Notes: generated by a model not told the origin, from the letters alone. Counted from the first letter of the stretch, positions 33,539-42,030 are shown. The stretch: DNA of 46,626 nt from an uncultured Lachnospiraceae bacterium (GCA_947630005.1 CANRGB010000007.1:1-46626); one strand, 5' to 3'. Translations and numbers: made by a program.

Positions 33539-35039
33539 AGATAAAACCTCTCGGTGCTGCCGTCGATCCGAACAGGCCGATACAGACGAGCAGCAAAAGA
33601 TAAATGCCTGCGGTTACCGGAAGCGGAGGATCGGACAGCTTTTCCCGTATCCTGCCTCCCCACTCCTGCACGCAGCCTGCCGCCACCATGATGACGCAGC
33701 CCGCCGCAATGATCAGAAGCGCCTGCGGCACAAACGCCGTTCCGCCGCTTCCCGCGGGAATGTCCAGAAGCTGAGCCGGAGCGAAGTGGGTAAACGCCTG
33801 CTTCACCATGTAAAGCCCCTGCCCGAGACTGTCCGAACGGTCAAAAAACCAACGCAGGTTCACCAGGATAAAGGTGCGCACGATCGCGAAAGCCTGGTAC
33901 CAGCGCTCCTTCCCACTGATATGCAGCGCCTTCTTCCAGCTTCTGTAATGTCCGGCCATCAGCTCGCTGAAGGCAATGATCCCGCCGTTCATCAGGCCGT
34001 ACACCACATATTTCCAGCTCGCGCCATGCCAGATTCCTACAAAGAAGAATACGATCAGATCCGCCAGCGCGATCGGCACCACGCGCCCCGTTTTCCTGCC
34101 GAACACCTTTTTCGACCATCTGGAAAAACGGAGCATCCACTTTGACAGGGAGAGCGGATAAAACACGTAATTCTTCATCCACTCGCCCAGAGTGATGTGC
34201 CACCGCTCCCAGAATTCCGCCATCGATTTAGCAAGATACGGTCTGCGGAAGTTTTCGTCCATGGAGACTCCGAACAGATTGCCGATGCCGATCACCACGT
34301 CCATCGCGCCCGAAAAATCCCCGTAAAGCTGAATGCCGTAAAAAAGCAGGGCGAACAGCGCGACCCCGCCGTAACGGTCCAGATCGCCCCAGATCGCGTC
34401 CGCAAACACGCCCGCCCAGTCGGCAATGATCATCTTTTTGCAGTAGCCCAGGATAATCCGCCGCAGTCCCCGGGAAATATTTTCCCACGCGAAAGCGTGC
34501 CCCTCGTACAGCTGTCCGGCCAGCCTTTTATAATTTCCGATCGGCCCCTGCAGAAGCTGCGGGAAAAACGACACAAACAGCGCGTAGCGGAACGGATTCC
34601 TCTGCGCGCGGACCCGCTTCCAGTACACATCCAGCAGATACCCCGACGACTGAAACGTATAAAAGGAAATGCCGAGCGGCAGCAGTACCTCCAGCCCCCT
34701 GATGTTCCAGTGAAACAGCAGGTTCAGATTGTCCACAAAGAAATTTGTGTACTTCACCACGCCAAGCATTCCCAGATTTCCTATAAGCCCAAGCGCCGCC
34801 ATGCGCTTGATCTGCTTCGGCGCGCTCCCTTTCTGCTGCATCCGGTCAATCTGCAGCGCGCACAGATACGTGACCGCCGTGGAGAACAGAAGAAAGATCA
34901 GATACCGCGCGCTGCCGGAGAGGTAGTAAAGATAACTGAAGACCAGCAGACAGATCCACCGGTATTTTTTCGGCGCCAGATAATACAAAATCACGGCGGC
35001 CGCCACAAACAGCACAAACAGATTGGATATCAGCGACAT
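33525..35039 (-). CDS. MBOAT-family membrane O-acyltransferase (DltB/AlgI-like)
   Basis: A 504-residue polytopic protein that transfers acyl groups from a carrier protein or CoA to an acceptor outside the cell. It shows the hallmarks of DltB/AlgI: PLGISFYTFQSSGYLLDVYW, SFFPQLLQGPIGNYKRL, GIQLYGDFSGAMDVVIGIG, WERWHITLGEWMKNYVFYPL and the catalytic His in VGIWHGASWKYVVYGLMNG. The ATG at 35039 has GGAGG six bases upstream; the frame extends to 35141 without one. It begins a four-gene set (MBOAT, SGNH, adenylation, carrier) that equals a dlt operon in another gene order. Confidence 0.92.
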   Translation of the reverse strand: MSLISNLFVLFVAAAVILYYLAPKKYRWICLLVFSYLYYLSGSARYLIFLLFSTAVTYLCALQIDRMQQKGSAPKQIKRMAALGLIGNLGMLGVVKYTNFFVDNLNLLFHWNIRGLEVLLPLGISFYTFQSSGYLLDVYWKRVRAQRNPFRYALFVSFFPQLLQGPIGNYKRLAGQLYEGHAFAWENISRGLRRIILGYCKKMIIADWAGVFADAIWGDLDRYGGVALFALLFYGIQLYGDFSGAMDVVIGIGNLFGVSMDENFRRPYLAKSMAEFWERWHITLGEWMKNYVFYPLSLSKWMLRFSRWSKKVFGRKTGRVVPIALADLIVFFFVGIWHGASWKYVVYGLMNGGIIAFSELMAGHYRSWKKALHISGKERWYQAFAIVRTFILVNLRWFFDRSDSLGQGLYMVKQAFTHFAPAQLLDIPAGSGGTAFVPQALLIIAAGCVIMVAAGCVQEWGGRIREKLSDPPLPVTAGIYLLLLVCIGLFGSTAAPRGFIYAQF

Positions 35040-35164
35040 TTTTTCCTCCGTAAATATTATGGCCTGCTCATAATCGGGCAGGAGGCGACAAAACAAACGA
35101 GGATGCCCCGGAACAGTCCGTTCGTTATTCTGAAAATCCAAACGGCCGCCCCCGCAGCATCCTC

Positions 35165-35223
35165 ACTGTAACCATATTCTGTTACTGTTCACTTCCTCAC
35201 TGCAATGGCGTGTGAACTGTAAC
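35165..35223. repeat. Dispersed inverted-repeat element, copy 2
   Basis: TTACTGTTCAC (35183-35193) and GTGAACTGTAA (35213-35223) pair with one mismatch, and an upstream CACTGTAACCATATTCTG flank resembles the first copy at 16363-16462. It lies just after the secreted repeat-protein gene and before the MBOAT gene (minus-strand order). A long-range GAGGATGC/GCATCCTC pair (about 35099-35165) is adjacent. Confidence 0.65.
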
Positions 35224-35227
35224 CCGG

Positions 35228-36013
35228 TCAGTTCATCAGGCCGCCCTGCAGACAGTTCTGCGCCGCCGTACTGCCGCCTCCGCCGGAACCGGAAGAACCG
35301 CCGGAAGAGCTCCCGCCGCTGTAGCTGGAGCCGCTGTCATAGTAAGTGTTGTCATAGCTGGCACTGTCGTCATAATACGTGTCTTCATAGCTGGCGCTGT
35401 CGTCATAATATGTGTCTTCATAGCCGGCGCCGTCGTCATAGTACGCGTCGTCATACTCCACCGCTTCGCCGTCATCCTGCTGCTCCGTCTGCGTTTCCCC
35501 GGCAATCTCCTGCTCCGCCTCCAGAGTGGTTGTTCTTTCCCCATCTTTCTTATAGACAAGATAGGCCGTATCTTCTTTCAGACGGATCCGTGATCTTTTC
35601 ATCTCCGAAAACGAAAACGCGTGAAGCTCCGCCGCCGTATCGTCGTCAAAGCCGAGCAGGATCACATAGGCTGTCTCTTCCCCGTCCGCTCCGTCTTCCG
35701 CGCTCTCCGGCACATAGTAAAAGATGCGCGCTTCTCCGTCCGCGAACACATCTCCCTCCGCGAGCAGATTTTCCGTAAATTCTTCCGCCGTCTCTTCTTT
35801 AATTGCGAAGGTTGTGATGTTCTTTCCGGTCACGTTCGTCAGCCGCGCTCTCAGCGCGCCTTCCTGCTTCTCCCCGATCAGCTTTTTCTCCGTCACAGCG
35901 TTTTCTTCCCCGGACGTGACAGCCTGATCCGTCTGTTCCTCCGCCGGGCAGACCATTCCGGCGCTCATCGCCAGAAACGCGGCACAAAAGGCCGCCGCAA
36001 ACATTTTTTTCAT
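35228..36013 (-). CDS. Secreted protein with Tyr/Asp-rich 11-residue tail repeats
   Basis: A 261-residue exported protein: signal peptide MKKMFAAAFCAAFLAMSAGM, a folded region of about 140 residues with beta-strand patterns (ARLTNVTGKNITTFAIKEE, ARIFYYVPES, TAYVILLGFDDD), then an acidic tail. The tail contains about four 11-residue repeats of the type TYYDDSASYED, encoded by 33-bp direct repeats (35336-35455), and ends in a Gly/Ser-rich stretch and CLQGGLMN. No known domain. It follows the two transglutaminase-like and one wall-repeat gene and may be a surface or substrate partner. The acidic Tyr-rich repeats could bind metal or be crosslinked; that is speculation. Confidence 0.8.
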   Translation of the reverse strand: MKKMFAAAFCAAFLAMSAGMVCPAEEQTDQAVTSGEENAVTEKKLIGEKQEGALRARLTNVTGKNITTFAIKEETAEEFTENLLAEGDVFADGEARIFYYVPESAEDGADGEETAYVILLGFDDDTAAELHAFSFSEMKRSRIRLKEDTAYLVYKKDGERTTTLEAEQEIAGETQTEQQDDGEAVEYDDAYYDDGAGYEDTYYDDSASYEDTYYDDSASYDNTYYDSGSSYSGGSSSGGSSGSGGGGSTAAQNCLQGGLMN

Positions 36014-36106
36014 ACCCTTGTCCTCTCATTTGCAAATACTGCGGATCCCATGATCACACGCTCCATGCCATGCCGGCAGAACCGCATCTCTTCCGGGATC
36101 CCGATG

Positions 36107-36913
36107 TTAATTTACCCGAACTATATTCTGATACTTATATGTGTGCTTTGCGCCGTACTGGAACATCCAGCCGGTATTTTTCCCGTATACAGACGCATAC
36201 TGTCCCGCCAGATTCGGATCGCATACATACGTCTTTCCGTTTAGATCGATCTCCACCCAGGCATGTTTTCCGTCCGTTCCGTTCGCCTGCGGAACCGTTC
36301 CCTTCACATAATGCGCGTCGTATCCGAGAACTTTCGCAAAATAATAGAACAGACATGCCTGCACGTTGCAGTCGCCGCGCTTGTAGAGCAGACCGTAGGA
36401 CGCGAAATACTGCGGGGTCTTTCCGTTCGTGTCGATCGCCTGGTACGGAAGCTTCGCCGCCCAGTCAAACGAAGTCCGTATTCTCGGCTGCGGAAGCTGC
36501 TGCAGCAGCTGAACCGTCAGCTCCTCCGCCGCGGACATCTTTCTTGCCACGCCCTTGGAATCGATGACGTAATGGCTCTTCCCGACCGGATAGGCCCTCC
36601 TGTCGGTCAGCATCTCGCCCTTTTTGTTGAAGCAGTAGTATTTCCCGCCGATCTTTTTCAGGCCGGCCGCCGCCGCTCCGTCCGCTTTCGGATCCAGATA
36701 GTATTTTTTCCCTTTATAGGAAAACCAGCCTGTCTTATGCTTTCCGGCCGCGTTGACGTAGTATTTTTTCCCGTTTTCCTTCTTCCAGCCCTTCTTTGCC
36801 GCTGCCGCCGTGCTTGCCGCTGCCGTAACCTTCTCCCCGGCCTGCGCCGCTGTGCCAAAAGCCATCAGCAGCAGAAACAGTGTCAGAACAAAACGTATGC
36901 CTCTTTTTTTCAT
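36107..36913 (-). CDS. Secreted wall-repeat protein with transglutaminase-like domain
   Basis: A 268-residue exported protein. Signal peptide (FVLTLFLLLMAFGTAAQA), then about four cell-wall-binding (choline-binding-like) repeats, for example GWKKENGKKYYVNAAGKHKT and LKKIGGKYYCFNKKGEML, then a transglutaminase-like domain. The likely triad is Cys in LYKRGDCNVQACLFYYF, His in GKHAWVEIDLNGK and Asp in VCDPNLAGQY. Such enzymes in gut Firmicutes are thought to be surface proteases or crosslinkers. The ATG at 36913 has GGAGG six bases upstream. It is 18 bases after the middle repeat protein gene. Confidence 0.85.
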   Translation of the reverse strand: MKKRGIRFVLTLFLLLMAFGTAAQAGEKVTAAASTAAAAKKGWKKENGKKYYVNAAGKHKTGWFSYKGKKYYLDPKADGAAAAGLKKIGGKYYCFNKKGEMLTDRRAYPVGKSHYVIDSKGVARKMSAAEELTVQLLQQLPQPRIRTSFDWAAKLPYQAIDTNGKTPQYFASYGLLYKRGDCNVQACLFYYFAKVLGYDAHYVKGTVPQANGTDGKHAWVEIDLNGKTYVCDPNLAGQYASVYGKNTGWMFQYGAKHTYKYQNIVRVN

Positions 36914-36931
36914 TTTTTCCTCCATTCCGCT

Positions 36932-37525
36932 TTACCGCGGGTCCAGAAACAGCACCAGTTCCTCCCCGCTCTTGTCGTCCCTGTACAGAGACAGCATAAC
37001 ATATTGATAAGTAAGAAGCAGATCCGTGCCTCCGTCGCGGAAACAGCTGCTGCTGGCGCTCGTTTTTTTCGGTGTCCCCAGATAAGCGCGTATCTTCCGG
37101 GCGTCCGACAGATACGTCAGAGCTTTCTGGATCTTTTTGGTCCTGGTCACATTCACCTTTCCGCTTTTCGCCACATAGTAGGCGTTTCCGGCCATATCGG
37201 CGTACAGCCCGTTCTTCATCAGATGTCCCTTCTGATCAAAACAGTATTTCGCGCCCTTGATCGTCTTGCAGACGACGTTTTTGCTTTTGCCGGGAGCCTT
37301 CGGCGCCGCGTAGGCCACGCCGTTTTTCCCGAAATAATATTTGTACCCCTTTACCGTTTTCCAGCAGTTTTTGGCCTTCTGACCGTTCTGATAGTAATAA
37401 ACCTTCTGACCGGACGTCACAAGACCTGTCTTCCCGGCCGCCGCCGTGCGGATGCCTCCCGCCTGCAGCAGCACGCAGCAGAGAATAAGCAGAATCACTC
37501 CCCCGGCTGTTCTCTTCCTTTTCAT
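36932..37525 (-). CDS. Secreted wall-repeat protein without catalytic domain
   Basis: A 197-residue exported protein: signal peptide (GGVILLILCCVLLQAGGI), followed by cell-wall-binding-like repeats (GQKVYYYQNGQKAKNCWKTV, GYKYYFGKNGVAYA, GAKYCFDQKGHLMKNG). The C-terminal 60 residues (TKKIQKALTYLSDARKIRAY onwards, ending SGEELVLFLDPR) have no match I recognise and lack a Cys-His-Asp triad like those in the two neighbours. It sits between the two transglutaminase-like genes with gaps of 27 and 18 bases, so it is co-transcribed and may target or regulate them. Confidence 0.8.
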   Translation of the reverse strand: MKRKRTAGGVILLILCCVLLQAGGIRTAAAGKTGLVTSGQKVYYYQNGQKAKNCWKTVKGYKYYFGKNGVAYAAPKAPGKSKNVVCKTIKGAKYCFDQKGHLMKNGLYADMAGNAYYVAKSGKVNVTRTKKIQKALTYLSDARKIRAYLGTPKKTSASSSCFRDGGTDLLLTYQYVMLSLYRDDKSGEELVLFLDPR

Positions 37526-37552
37526 TTCCCCGTTTATCCCTCCTTGTCTTAT

Positions 37553-38440
37553 TTAGAACTCCGCCTTCGTGTATACCTGATATCCCGGATGGGACGGCAC
37601 AGACGAGCCGAACAGTCCGCCATGCATATTGTCATAATATTTTCCGTCGATTATCACAAATCCATGATCGGCCTTGATCACAACCACCGTCGGCTTGTAC
37701 CCAAGCTCCTTCGCGCAGGCCGCTACCGTACAGGCAAACGAATAGCAGTTGCCGCTGAGCGTGGGCGAACGGAACGTGTTGATCGCTTTCTGATAATACC
37801 ACTCTTTTGCTTTGAATTCAGACCAGTTCGGCGGCTGCGGACGGTAGCGCATATAGGCGAGCAGATACCGGAAGCAGGCCCGCAGTTTCTCCTTCGCCGA
37901 CATGGTCGGCTTCGCATGCTTCTGGATAAATTTCTGCGCTTCCACCTCACACTGCGCCTCCAGCGCAGAAATATACTCGGCTACGCCGTGTATATCAATG
38001 TTGTAATACCGGTTTCCGATGGCATAGGCGCGCTTATTGACGACAAGCTTTCCGTCCTTGTCGAAATAATACACTTTCCCGTTAATCTTGTAAAAGCCCT
38101 CGTCATACCGGCTTCCGTTTTTGCGCAGGTAATAGAGATTTCCCCCGATCTTTACCCAGCCGGTCTTCTGAGTGAGGATCCCGTTCCCCATAAAATAATA
38201 ATACCTGCCGTTGATCTTTGTCCAGCCGACCGCTTTGCTGCCGTCCTGCTGGATGTAGTATCTTCTGCCCTTCGCAGTCTTGTGCCAGCCTGCCGCGCGC
38301 GTATTTTTCTTCGCCTGTGCGCTCTTCTGCGCGGTTTCCTTTACCTGCGCGCCTGTCCCGGCAGCGGACACCCAGGTCCCGGACAGGATACAGAGCAGAA
38401 GCACGGCGGCGGTCAGCCAGATGTTTCTCTTCTTGTTCAT
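37553..38440 (-). CDS. Secreted wall-repeat protein with transglutaminase-like domain
   Basis: A 295-residue exported protein and the first gene of this secreted set. Signal peptide (NIWLTAAVLLLCILSGTWVS), about five cell-wall-binding-like repeats (GWTKINGRYYYFMGNGILTQ, KIGGNLYYLRKNGSRYDEGF, and so on), then a transglutaminase-like domain with Cys in TLSGNCYSFACTVAACAKELG, His in VIKADHGFVIIDGKYYDNM and a following Asp. AGGGTG lies before the ATG and a 17-spaced promoter is 25 bases further up. Its domain layout equals that of the third gene, so one probably arose by duplication. Confidence 0.85.
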   Translation of the reverse strand: MNKKRNIWLTAAVLLLCILSGTWVSAAGTGAQVKETAQKSAQAKKNTRAAGWHKTAKGRRYYIQQDGSKAVGWTKINGRYYYFMGNGILTQKTGWVKIGGNLYYLRKNGSRYDEGFYKINGKVYYFDKDGKLVVNKRAYAIGNRYYNIDIHGVAEYISALEAQCEVEAQKFIQKHAKPTMSAKEKLRACFRYLLAYMRYRPQPPNWSEFKAKEWYYQKAINTFRSPTLSGNCYSFACTVAACAKELGYKPTVVVIKADHGFVIIDGKYYDNMHGGLFGSSVPSHPGYQVYTKAEF

Positions 38441-38464
38441 AAGCAGACACCCTATCTTTTTTTA

Positions 38465-38493
38465 ACTATACTACATATTTTGGAACAGTTCAA
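38465..38493 (-). promoter_or_regulatory. Promoter of the secreted wall-repeat operon
   Basis: On the minus strand TTGAAC (38493-38488) and TATAGT (38470-38465) are 17 bases apart, directly upstream of the first transglutaminase-like gene. Confidence 0.8.
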
Positions 38494-38557
38494 CCGCTTT
38501 TTCCCTATTTTCACCATGGGATAACGGACGTGTGAATACTCTTTTGCCCTTTTCATT

Positions 38558-38588
38558 AAAAAACGGAGCCTGAAACGACTCCGTTTTT
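38558..38588. terminator. Bidirectional terminator after the acyl ligase
   Basis: AAAAAACGGAG (38558-38568) and CTCCGTTTTT (38579-38588) form a hairpin with A- and T-tracts on both sides, 12 bases after the ligase stop. It ends the TetR-controlled unit and separates it from the secreted-protein unit. Confidence 0.9.
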
Positions 38589-38600
38589 CCCAGTCCAAAA

Positions 38601-40109
38601 TCACTGTCTTTTTATTTTTTTCGAGGGTGTTTTTTCAAATTCCGTGTCCCTGAGTTTCAGGCGGTATACTCTTTTATAAGCCGGAGCCCCCTCATTATAC
38701 CGGTCGATCACTTCCTGAAGCGCGGCCCTCACATCCAGGATCCCTTCCTCCGCGGCATATTCTTCATCCGGGAAGATCTCCGCCTCGATCACGCCTTCCT
38801 TCTCCCTCACCAGGATTTCCCGGACCAGGCGATCCTCGCCGATCCTGTTTTCCAGCTCCTCCGGCGAGACATTCTCTCCGTTTTTGGTGATGATCAGGTT
38901 CTTCTTCCTCCCGGTCAGATAGATGAAGCCGTCCGCGTCCACATAGCCCAGATCCCCGGTGCGCAGCCATCCGTCAGCAAGCGTCTCCTTCGTCTCCTCC
39001 GGCATCTTATAATACCCCTGCATGACGCTGCTGCCCCGCACCCACAGTTCCCCGTCCACGGTCTTCGCCTCGCAGTTCGGGATCAGCTGTCCCACCGACC
39101 CTTTGCGTATGTTCCAGGGCAGCGTGGTGCTGATAACCGGGGAACACTCGGTCATTCCGTATCCCTGCAGGATCGAGATCCCATACGTCTCAAACAGGTC
39201 AATCATGGCCGGAGGCAGATACGCGCCTCCGCTGCAGATCGTGTGAAACTGTTCGCCGAACAGCTCCCTTTTTACGACAGCCGGCGGAAGCTTCCGCGCG
39301 GACTCCAGCTTCTTCGCAAGCGTCTCGATCATCAGCGGAACCATCAGAATGATATTCGGCCGGAACAGCTGGATATTTTTCGCCATCCGCAGCAGAGAAT
39401 CGTTGATGCAGACCACGCTTCCGACGGAGAGTCCCTTCAGGATATCCATGCTCAGACAGTAGGCATGGTGAATCGGGAGTACGCTCATCAGTACCGACCG
39501 TTCCGGAAATTTCATATCAAAGCAGGTTGCGTTTTCCGCCAGATTCCGGTGAGTCAGCATGACCCCCTTGCTCTTCCCCGTTGTGCCGGAGGTGAACATG
39601 ATCGTCGCGAGATCCTCCGGCGCAGGGTCAGTACAGCAGCCCGGCGTCTGCGCGTCTGTCAGCTGCCAGAACGAAAGTACCTCCCCGTCGCTCTGTTTCT
39701 TCTGCATCGAGATGACATAGTTCAGTTTCGGGCAGCGCTCCTTTGCCTTCGCGATCACATCGGCGCGCACCTCGTCCGCCACCAGAACCGCCGCGTCGGA
39801 GCGGTCGATCAGTTCCCACATATCCTCCGCCGGAAGCGACACATCCAGCGGAACCGCCACATTGCCCCCGCCCGTGATTCCAAAATAAGCGGTGATCCAC
39901 GTATAGGAGGTCATGCCGGTCAGCGCCACATGGCTGCCCTCCTCCACGAGCGAGGCCAGCGCCGCGGAGAAGCGCTCGCTGTCCTGCCGCAGATCGTCGT
40001 AGGATTTCGCCTCGATCTTATCTTTTCCTATTTTATATCGGATCGCATCCTCTTTTCCATAGCGCTGCTGCGCCTGCACCAGAATCTCCCGGATTGTACT
40101 GTATACCAT
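38601..40109 (-). CDS. Acyl-activating AMP ligase
   Basis: A 502-residue ANL-superfamily ligase resembling long-chain acyl-CoA/acyl-ACP synthetases. Motifs: TIMFTSGTTGKSKGVMLTHRN (ATP loop), LPIHHAYCLSMDILKGL, QGYGMTECSPVISTT, RTGDLGYVDADGFIYLTGRKK and the C-terminal lysine in EKTPSKKIKRQ. The missing amino-acid-gripping Asp motif and the LPxxH block point to a carboxylic or fatty acid substrate. AAGGAAAG lies before the ATG. It follows a carrier-protein gene across a minisatellite, so it probably loads that carrier rather than CoA. Confidence 0.87.
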   Translation of the reverse strand: MVYSTIREILVQAQQRYGKEDAIRYKIGKDKIEAKSYDDLRQDSERFSAALASLVEEGSHVALTGMTSYTWITAYFGITGGGNVAVPLDVSLPAEDMWELIDRSDAAVLVADEVRADVIAKAKERCPKLNYVISMQKKQSDGEVLSFWQLTDAQTPGCCTDPAPEDLATIMFTSGTTGKSKGVMLTHRNLAENATCFDMKFPERSVLMSVLPIHHAYCLSMDILKGLSVGSVVCINDSLLRMAKNIQLFRPNIILMVPLMIETLAKKLESARKLPPAVVKRELFGEQFHTICSGGAYLPPAMIDLFETYGISILQGYGMTECSPVISTTLPWNIRKGSVGQLIPNCEAKTVDGELWVRGSSVMQGYYKMPEETKETLADGWLRTGDLGYVDADGFIYLTGRKKNLIITKNGENVSPEELENRIGEDRLVREILVREKEGVIEAEIFPDEEYAAEEGILDVRAALQEVIDRYNEGAPAYKRVYRLKLRDTEFEKTPSKKIKRQ

Positions 40110-40124
40110 AATTCTTTCCTTCTT

Positions 40125-40352
40125 CCGTTCGCTTTTCCTCAGGTTTTCTGTCTGCCCTCTCAGTCCGGCGGCTTTTCCGAAGCCTTCTGCCGGGTCCTCA
40201 GCCCGCCGACTTTCCCGAACCTTTCTGACGGCTTCTCAGTTTGCCGGCTTTCTCAGAGCTTTCTGCCAATTCCCCAATCCGCTGGCCTTCTCAGTGTTTT
40301 CTTACGGATCCTCAGCCCGCCGGCTTTCCCGAACCTTTCTGACGGCTTCTCA
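40125..40352 (-). repeat. Six tandem 38-bp repeats after the acyl carrier gene
   Basis: Read on the minus strand, six units begin TGAG(A/G)A...CCG and are each 38 bases long (40352-40315, 40314-40277, 40276-40239, 40238-40201, 40200-40163, 40162-40125). Units 1 and 4 are nearly identical; unit 6 is the most diverged. The first TGA of unit 1 is the stop codon of the carrier gene, and the last bases of that gene resemble the end of unit 3, so the array seems to have grown from the gene's 3' end. It fills the whole gap to the ligase gene. Confidence 0.88.
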
Positions 40353-40577
40353 GTTTGCCAGCTTCTCCAGATACTCCGCGGCCTGTCCGACCGTACGGAT
40401 CCCGGCCACCTCCTGCTGGTCGATCTCCAGATCAAACTCATCCTCCAGCTCTCCGAGCATACTCATAAAATCAAACGACGTAAACCCGAGATCCTCCATG
40501 AACCTGGAATCCTCGTGGATATCCGACGGCTCTACTTCCACATAATTACAGATGATTTCCGATAATCTTTCAAACAT
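40350..40577 (-). CDS. Acyl carrier protein
   Basis: A 75-residue phosphopantetheine carrier: FERLSEIICNYVEVEPSDIH, then the attachment-site region DLGFTSFDFMSMLGELEDEF with the serine in TSF, and a final helix TVGQAAEYLEKLAN. It is highly acidic, as carrier proteins are. It lies between the condensation-type protein (30 bases upstream) and the acyl ligase (after the repeats), which suggests that the ligase loads it and the condensation protein unloads it. It differs from the DltC-like carrier at 30697-30921, so the two systems are separate. Confidence 0.92.
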   Translation of the reverse strand: MFERLSEIICNYVEVEPSDIHEDSRFMEDLGFTSFDFMSMLGELEDEFDLEIDQQEVAGIRTVGQAAEYLEKLAN

Positions 40578-40606
40578 TTCCCTGTCTTCCTTTCCGAATA
40601 ATTCTT

Positions 40607-42010
40607 TTATACTGCTTTGACAATGTCCTCAATCTTCTGCTCCGGATTCTCGATTCCTCTGAACATGATCCTGCACAGATAATAATACAGGTATTCCAGC
40701 TGCTCCCTGGTGACCGCCTTCGTCTGATGCTCAAAGCTGAAATCAAGCCCGTTGTCCTCGGTGCGGTGCATAACCGTCAGATACATGGCCTGCGTCGTCG
40801 CTCCGTTCGGATACCATTTTGTCCTGTAATGGATATCGCCGAGGCGGTCAAGCTGATTCTCCCTCATCGTCAGCGGCTGATACGTCAGCGACATCGGTTC
40901 GTACGTCTGTCCCGGCTGAACCGGATATTTTTTTGCCCGGTACGCAAAATACTCGACCGGATCGAAATTGGCGTGGCGGAAGTACTCATTCTGCAGGGAG
41001 CGGATCTCACAGAGCCCTTCCATAAACGTCTTTTCCGGAGAAATGACCGTGCGGAACGGGAAAGAATGGATCCTGGTCCCGCCGGATTTCTTCTCCTTCA
41101 AAGTCGCCCGCCTCGCGATCGCCGTGTTGATCGAGACATCATCGTTTCCGTTCATCTTCTGGAAATACGTGCGCAGTCCCATCAGAAGCAGACAGACAAG
41201 CGAGACATGCTGTTCCTCGCAGAACTTTGTAAGCCGCGCCGTCGGCTCCGCTTCCAGGTGGAAGACATCAAGCGCGGAATCCACGGAATCCGAGACGTTG
41301 ACCGCCGCCCTGAGGGCCGGATTATGGCAGCGCTTCCGCTCGTCCTCAAGCTTCTTCCGCCCGTCAGTTCCGTTGTAAATCGGCTCGGACGCGTCGATCA
41401 GACGGTGGAAAAATTCCGTATCGCGCTCCTTCGCCCTGCAGCCCGCCTCATACGCGAGATCCTTCTGCAGCTGCTCGACATAGGAGGCCATCTCCTTCGG
41501 CGGCGCGACCTGCTCATACATTGTGCTGGCGTACAGCTCAATGACATCCTTCAAAAAACAGATCAGCGACTGCGCATCCATCGTCATATGATCGACCAGC
41601 AGATACACGCCCTCATAGCCGTCCGGCGTCCTGATCATGACGATCCGGTTCATCGGGGAATCCTTCCGCTTGAACGGGACCTGCGTCCACTCCGTCATGA
41701 TCCGCTCGGCTTCTTCCATTGTTTTCCCTGTGAAATCAACAAATTCAATCTCCCGGTCGTCCGTATCCACAACATACTGATACCAGTTTCCCTCTTTGTC
41801 CTCCGCGAAACGCAGCCGCATGGAATCGCAGCGCTCATACGCCCTGCGGATCGACTGCTTCAGTACCTCGCGGTCAAGCTCCATCTCAATCGTCAGACTT
41901 GTTCCGATATTCAGCACCTCTTTTTTCGGGCATTTGTCCTGATAAAAAAAGTGAAATTTCTGTGCTGCGGTAAGCGGATACACCGGGTATCCTTTTCTTT
42001 TTTTCATCAT
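40607..42010 (-). CDS. Stand-alone condensation-domain acyltransferase
   Basis: A 467-residue protein of the NRPS condensation / chloramphenicol acetyltransferase-like superfamily. It starts YPVYPLTAAQKFHFFYQ, has the C2-like block RAYERCDSMRLRFAED, and an active-site block LLVDHMTMDAQSLICFLKD that keeps the catalytic His and Asp but has Asp for the first His and Ala for the last Gly of HHxxxDG. No adenylation or carrier domain is attached. It should join an acyl group from the nearby carrier protein to an amine or alcohol. The ATG at 42010 has GGAGG ten bases upstream; the ATG right after it is equally possible. Upstream lie three 67-bp repeats. Confidence 0.85.
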   Translation of the reverse strand: MMKKRKGYPVYPLTAAQKFHFFYQDKCPKKEVLNIGTSLTIEMELDREVLKQSIRRAYERCDSMRLRFAEDKEGNWYQYVVDTDDREIEFVDFTGKTMEEAERIMTEWTQVPFKRKDSPMNRIVMIRTPDGYEGVYLLVDHMTMDAQSLICFLKDVIELYASTMYEQVAPPKEMASYVEQLQKDLAYEAGCRAKERDTEFFHRLIDASEPIYNGTDGRKKLEDERKRCHNPALRAAVNVSDSVDSALDVFHLEAEPTARLTKFCEEQHVSLVCLLLMGLRTYFQKMNGNDDVSINTAIARRATLKEKKSGGTRIHSFPFRTVISPEKTFMEGLCEIRSLQNEYFRHANFDPVEYFAYRAKKYPVQPGQTYEPMSLTYQPLTMRENQLDRLGDIHYRTKWYPNGATTQAMYLTVMHRTEDNGLDFSFEHQTKAVTREQLEYLYYYLCRIMFRGIENPEQKIEDIVKAV

Positions 42011-42030
42011 TTTTATATATCCTCCGATTA

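Noticed and set aside
36263-38524. Plus-strand frame of about 750 codons across the secreted-protein genes
   Set aside because: It is the complement of three genes with signal peptides and wall repeats; it has no start signal and no recognisable domain.
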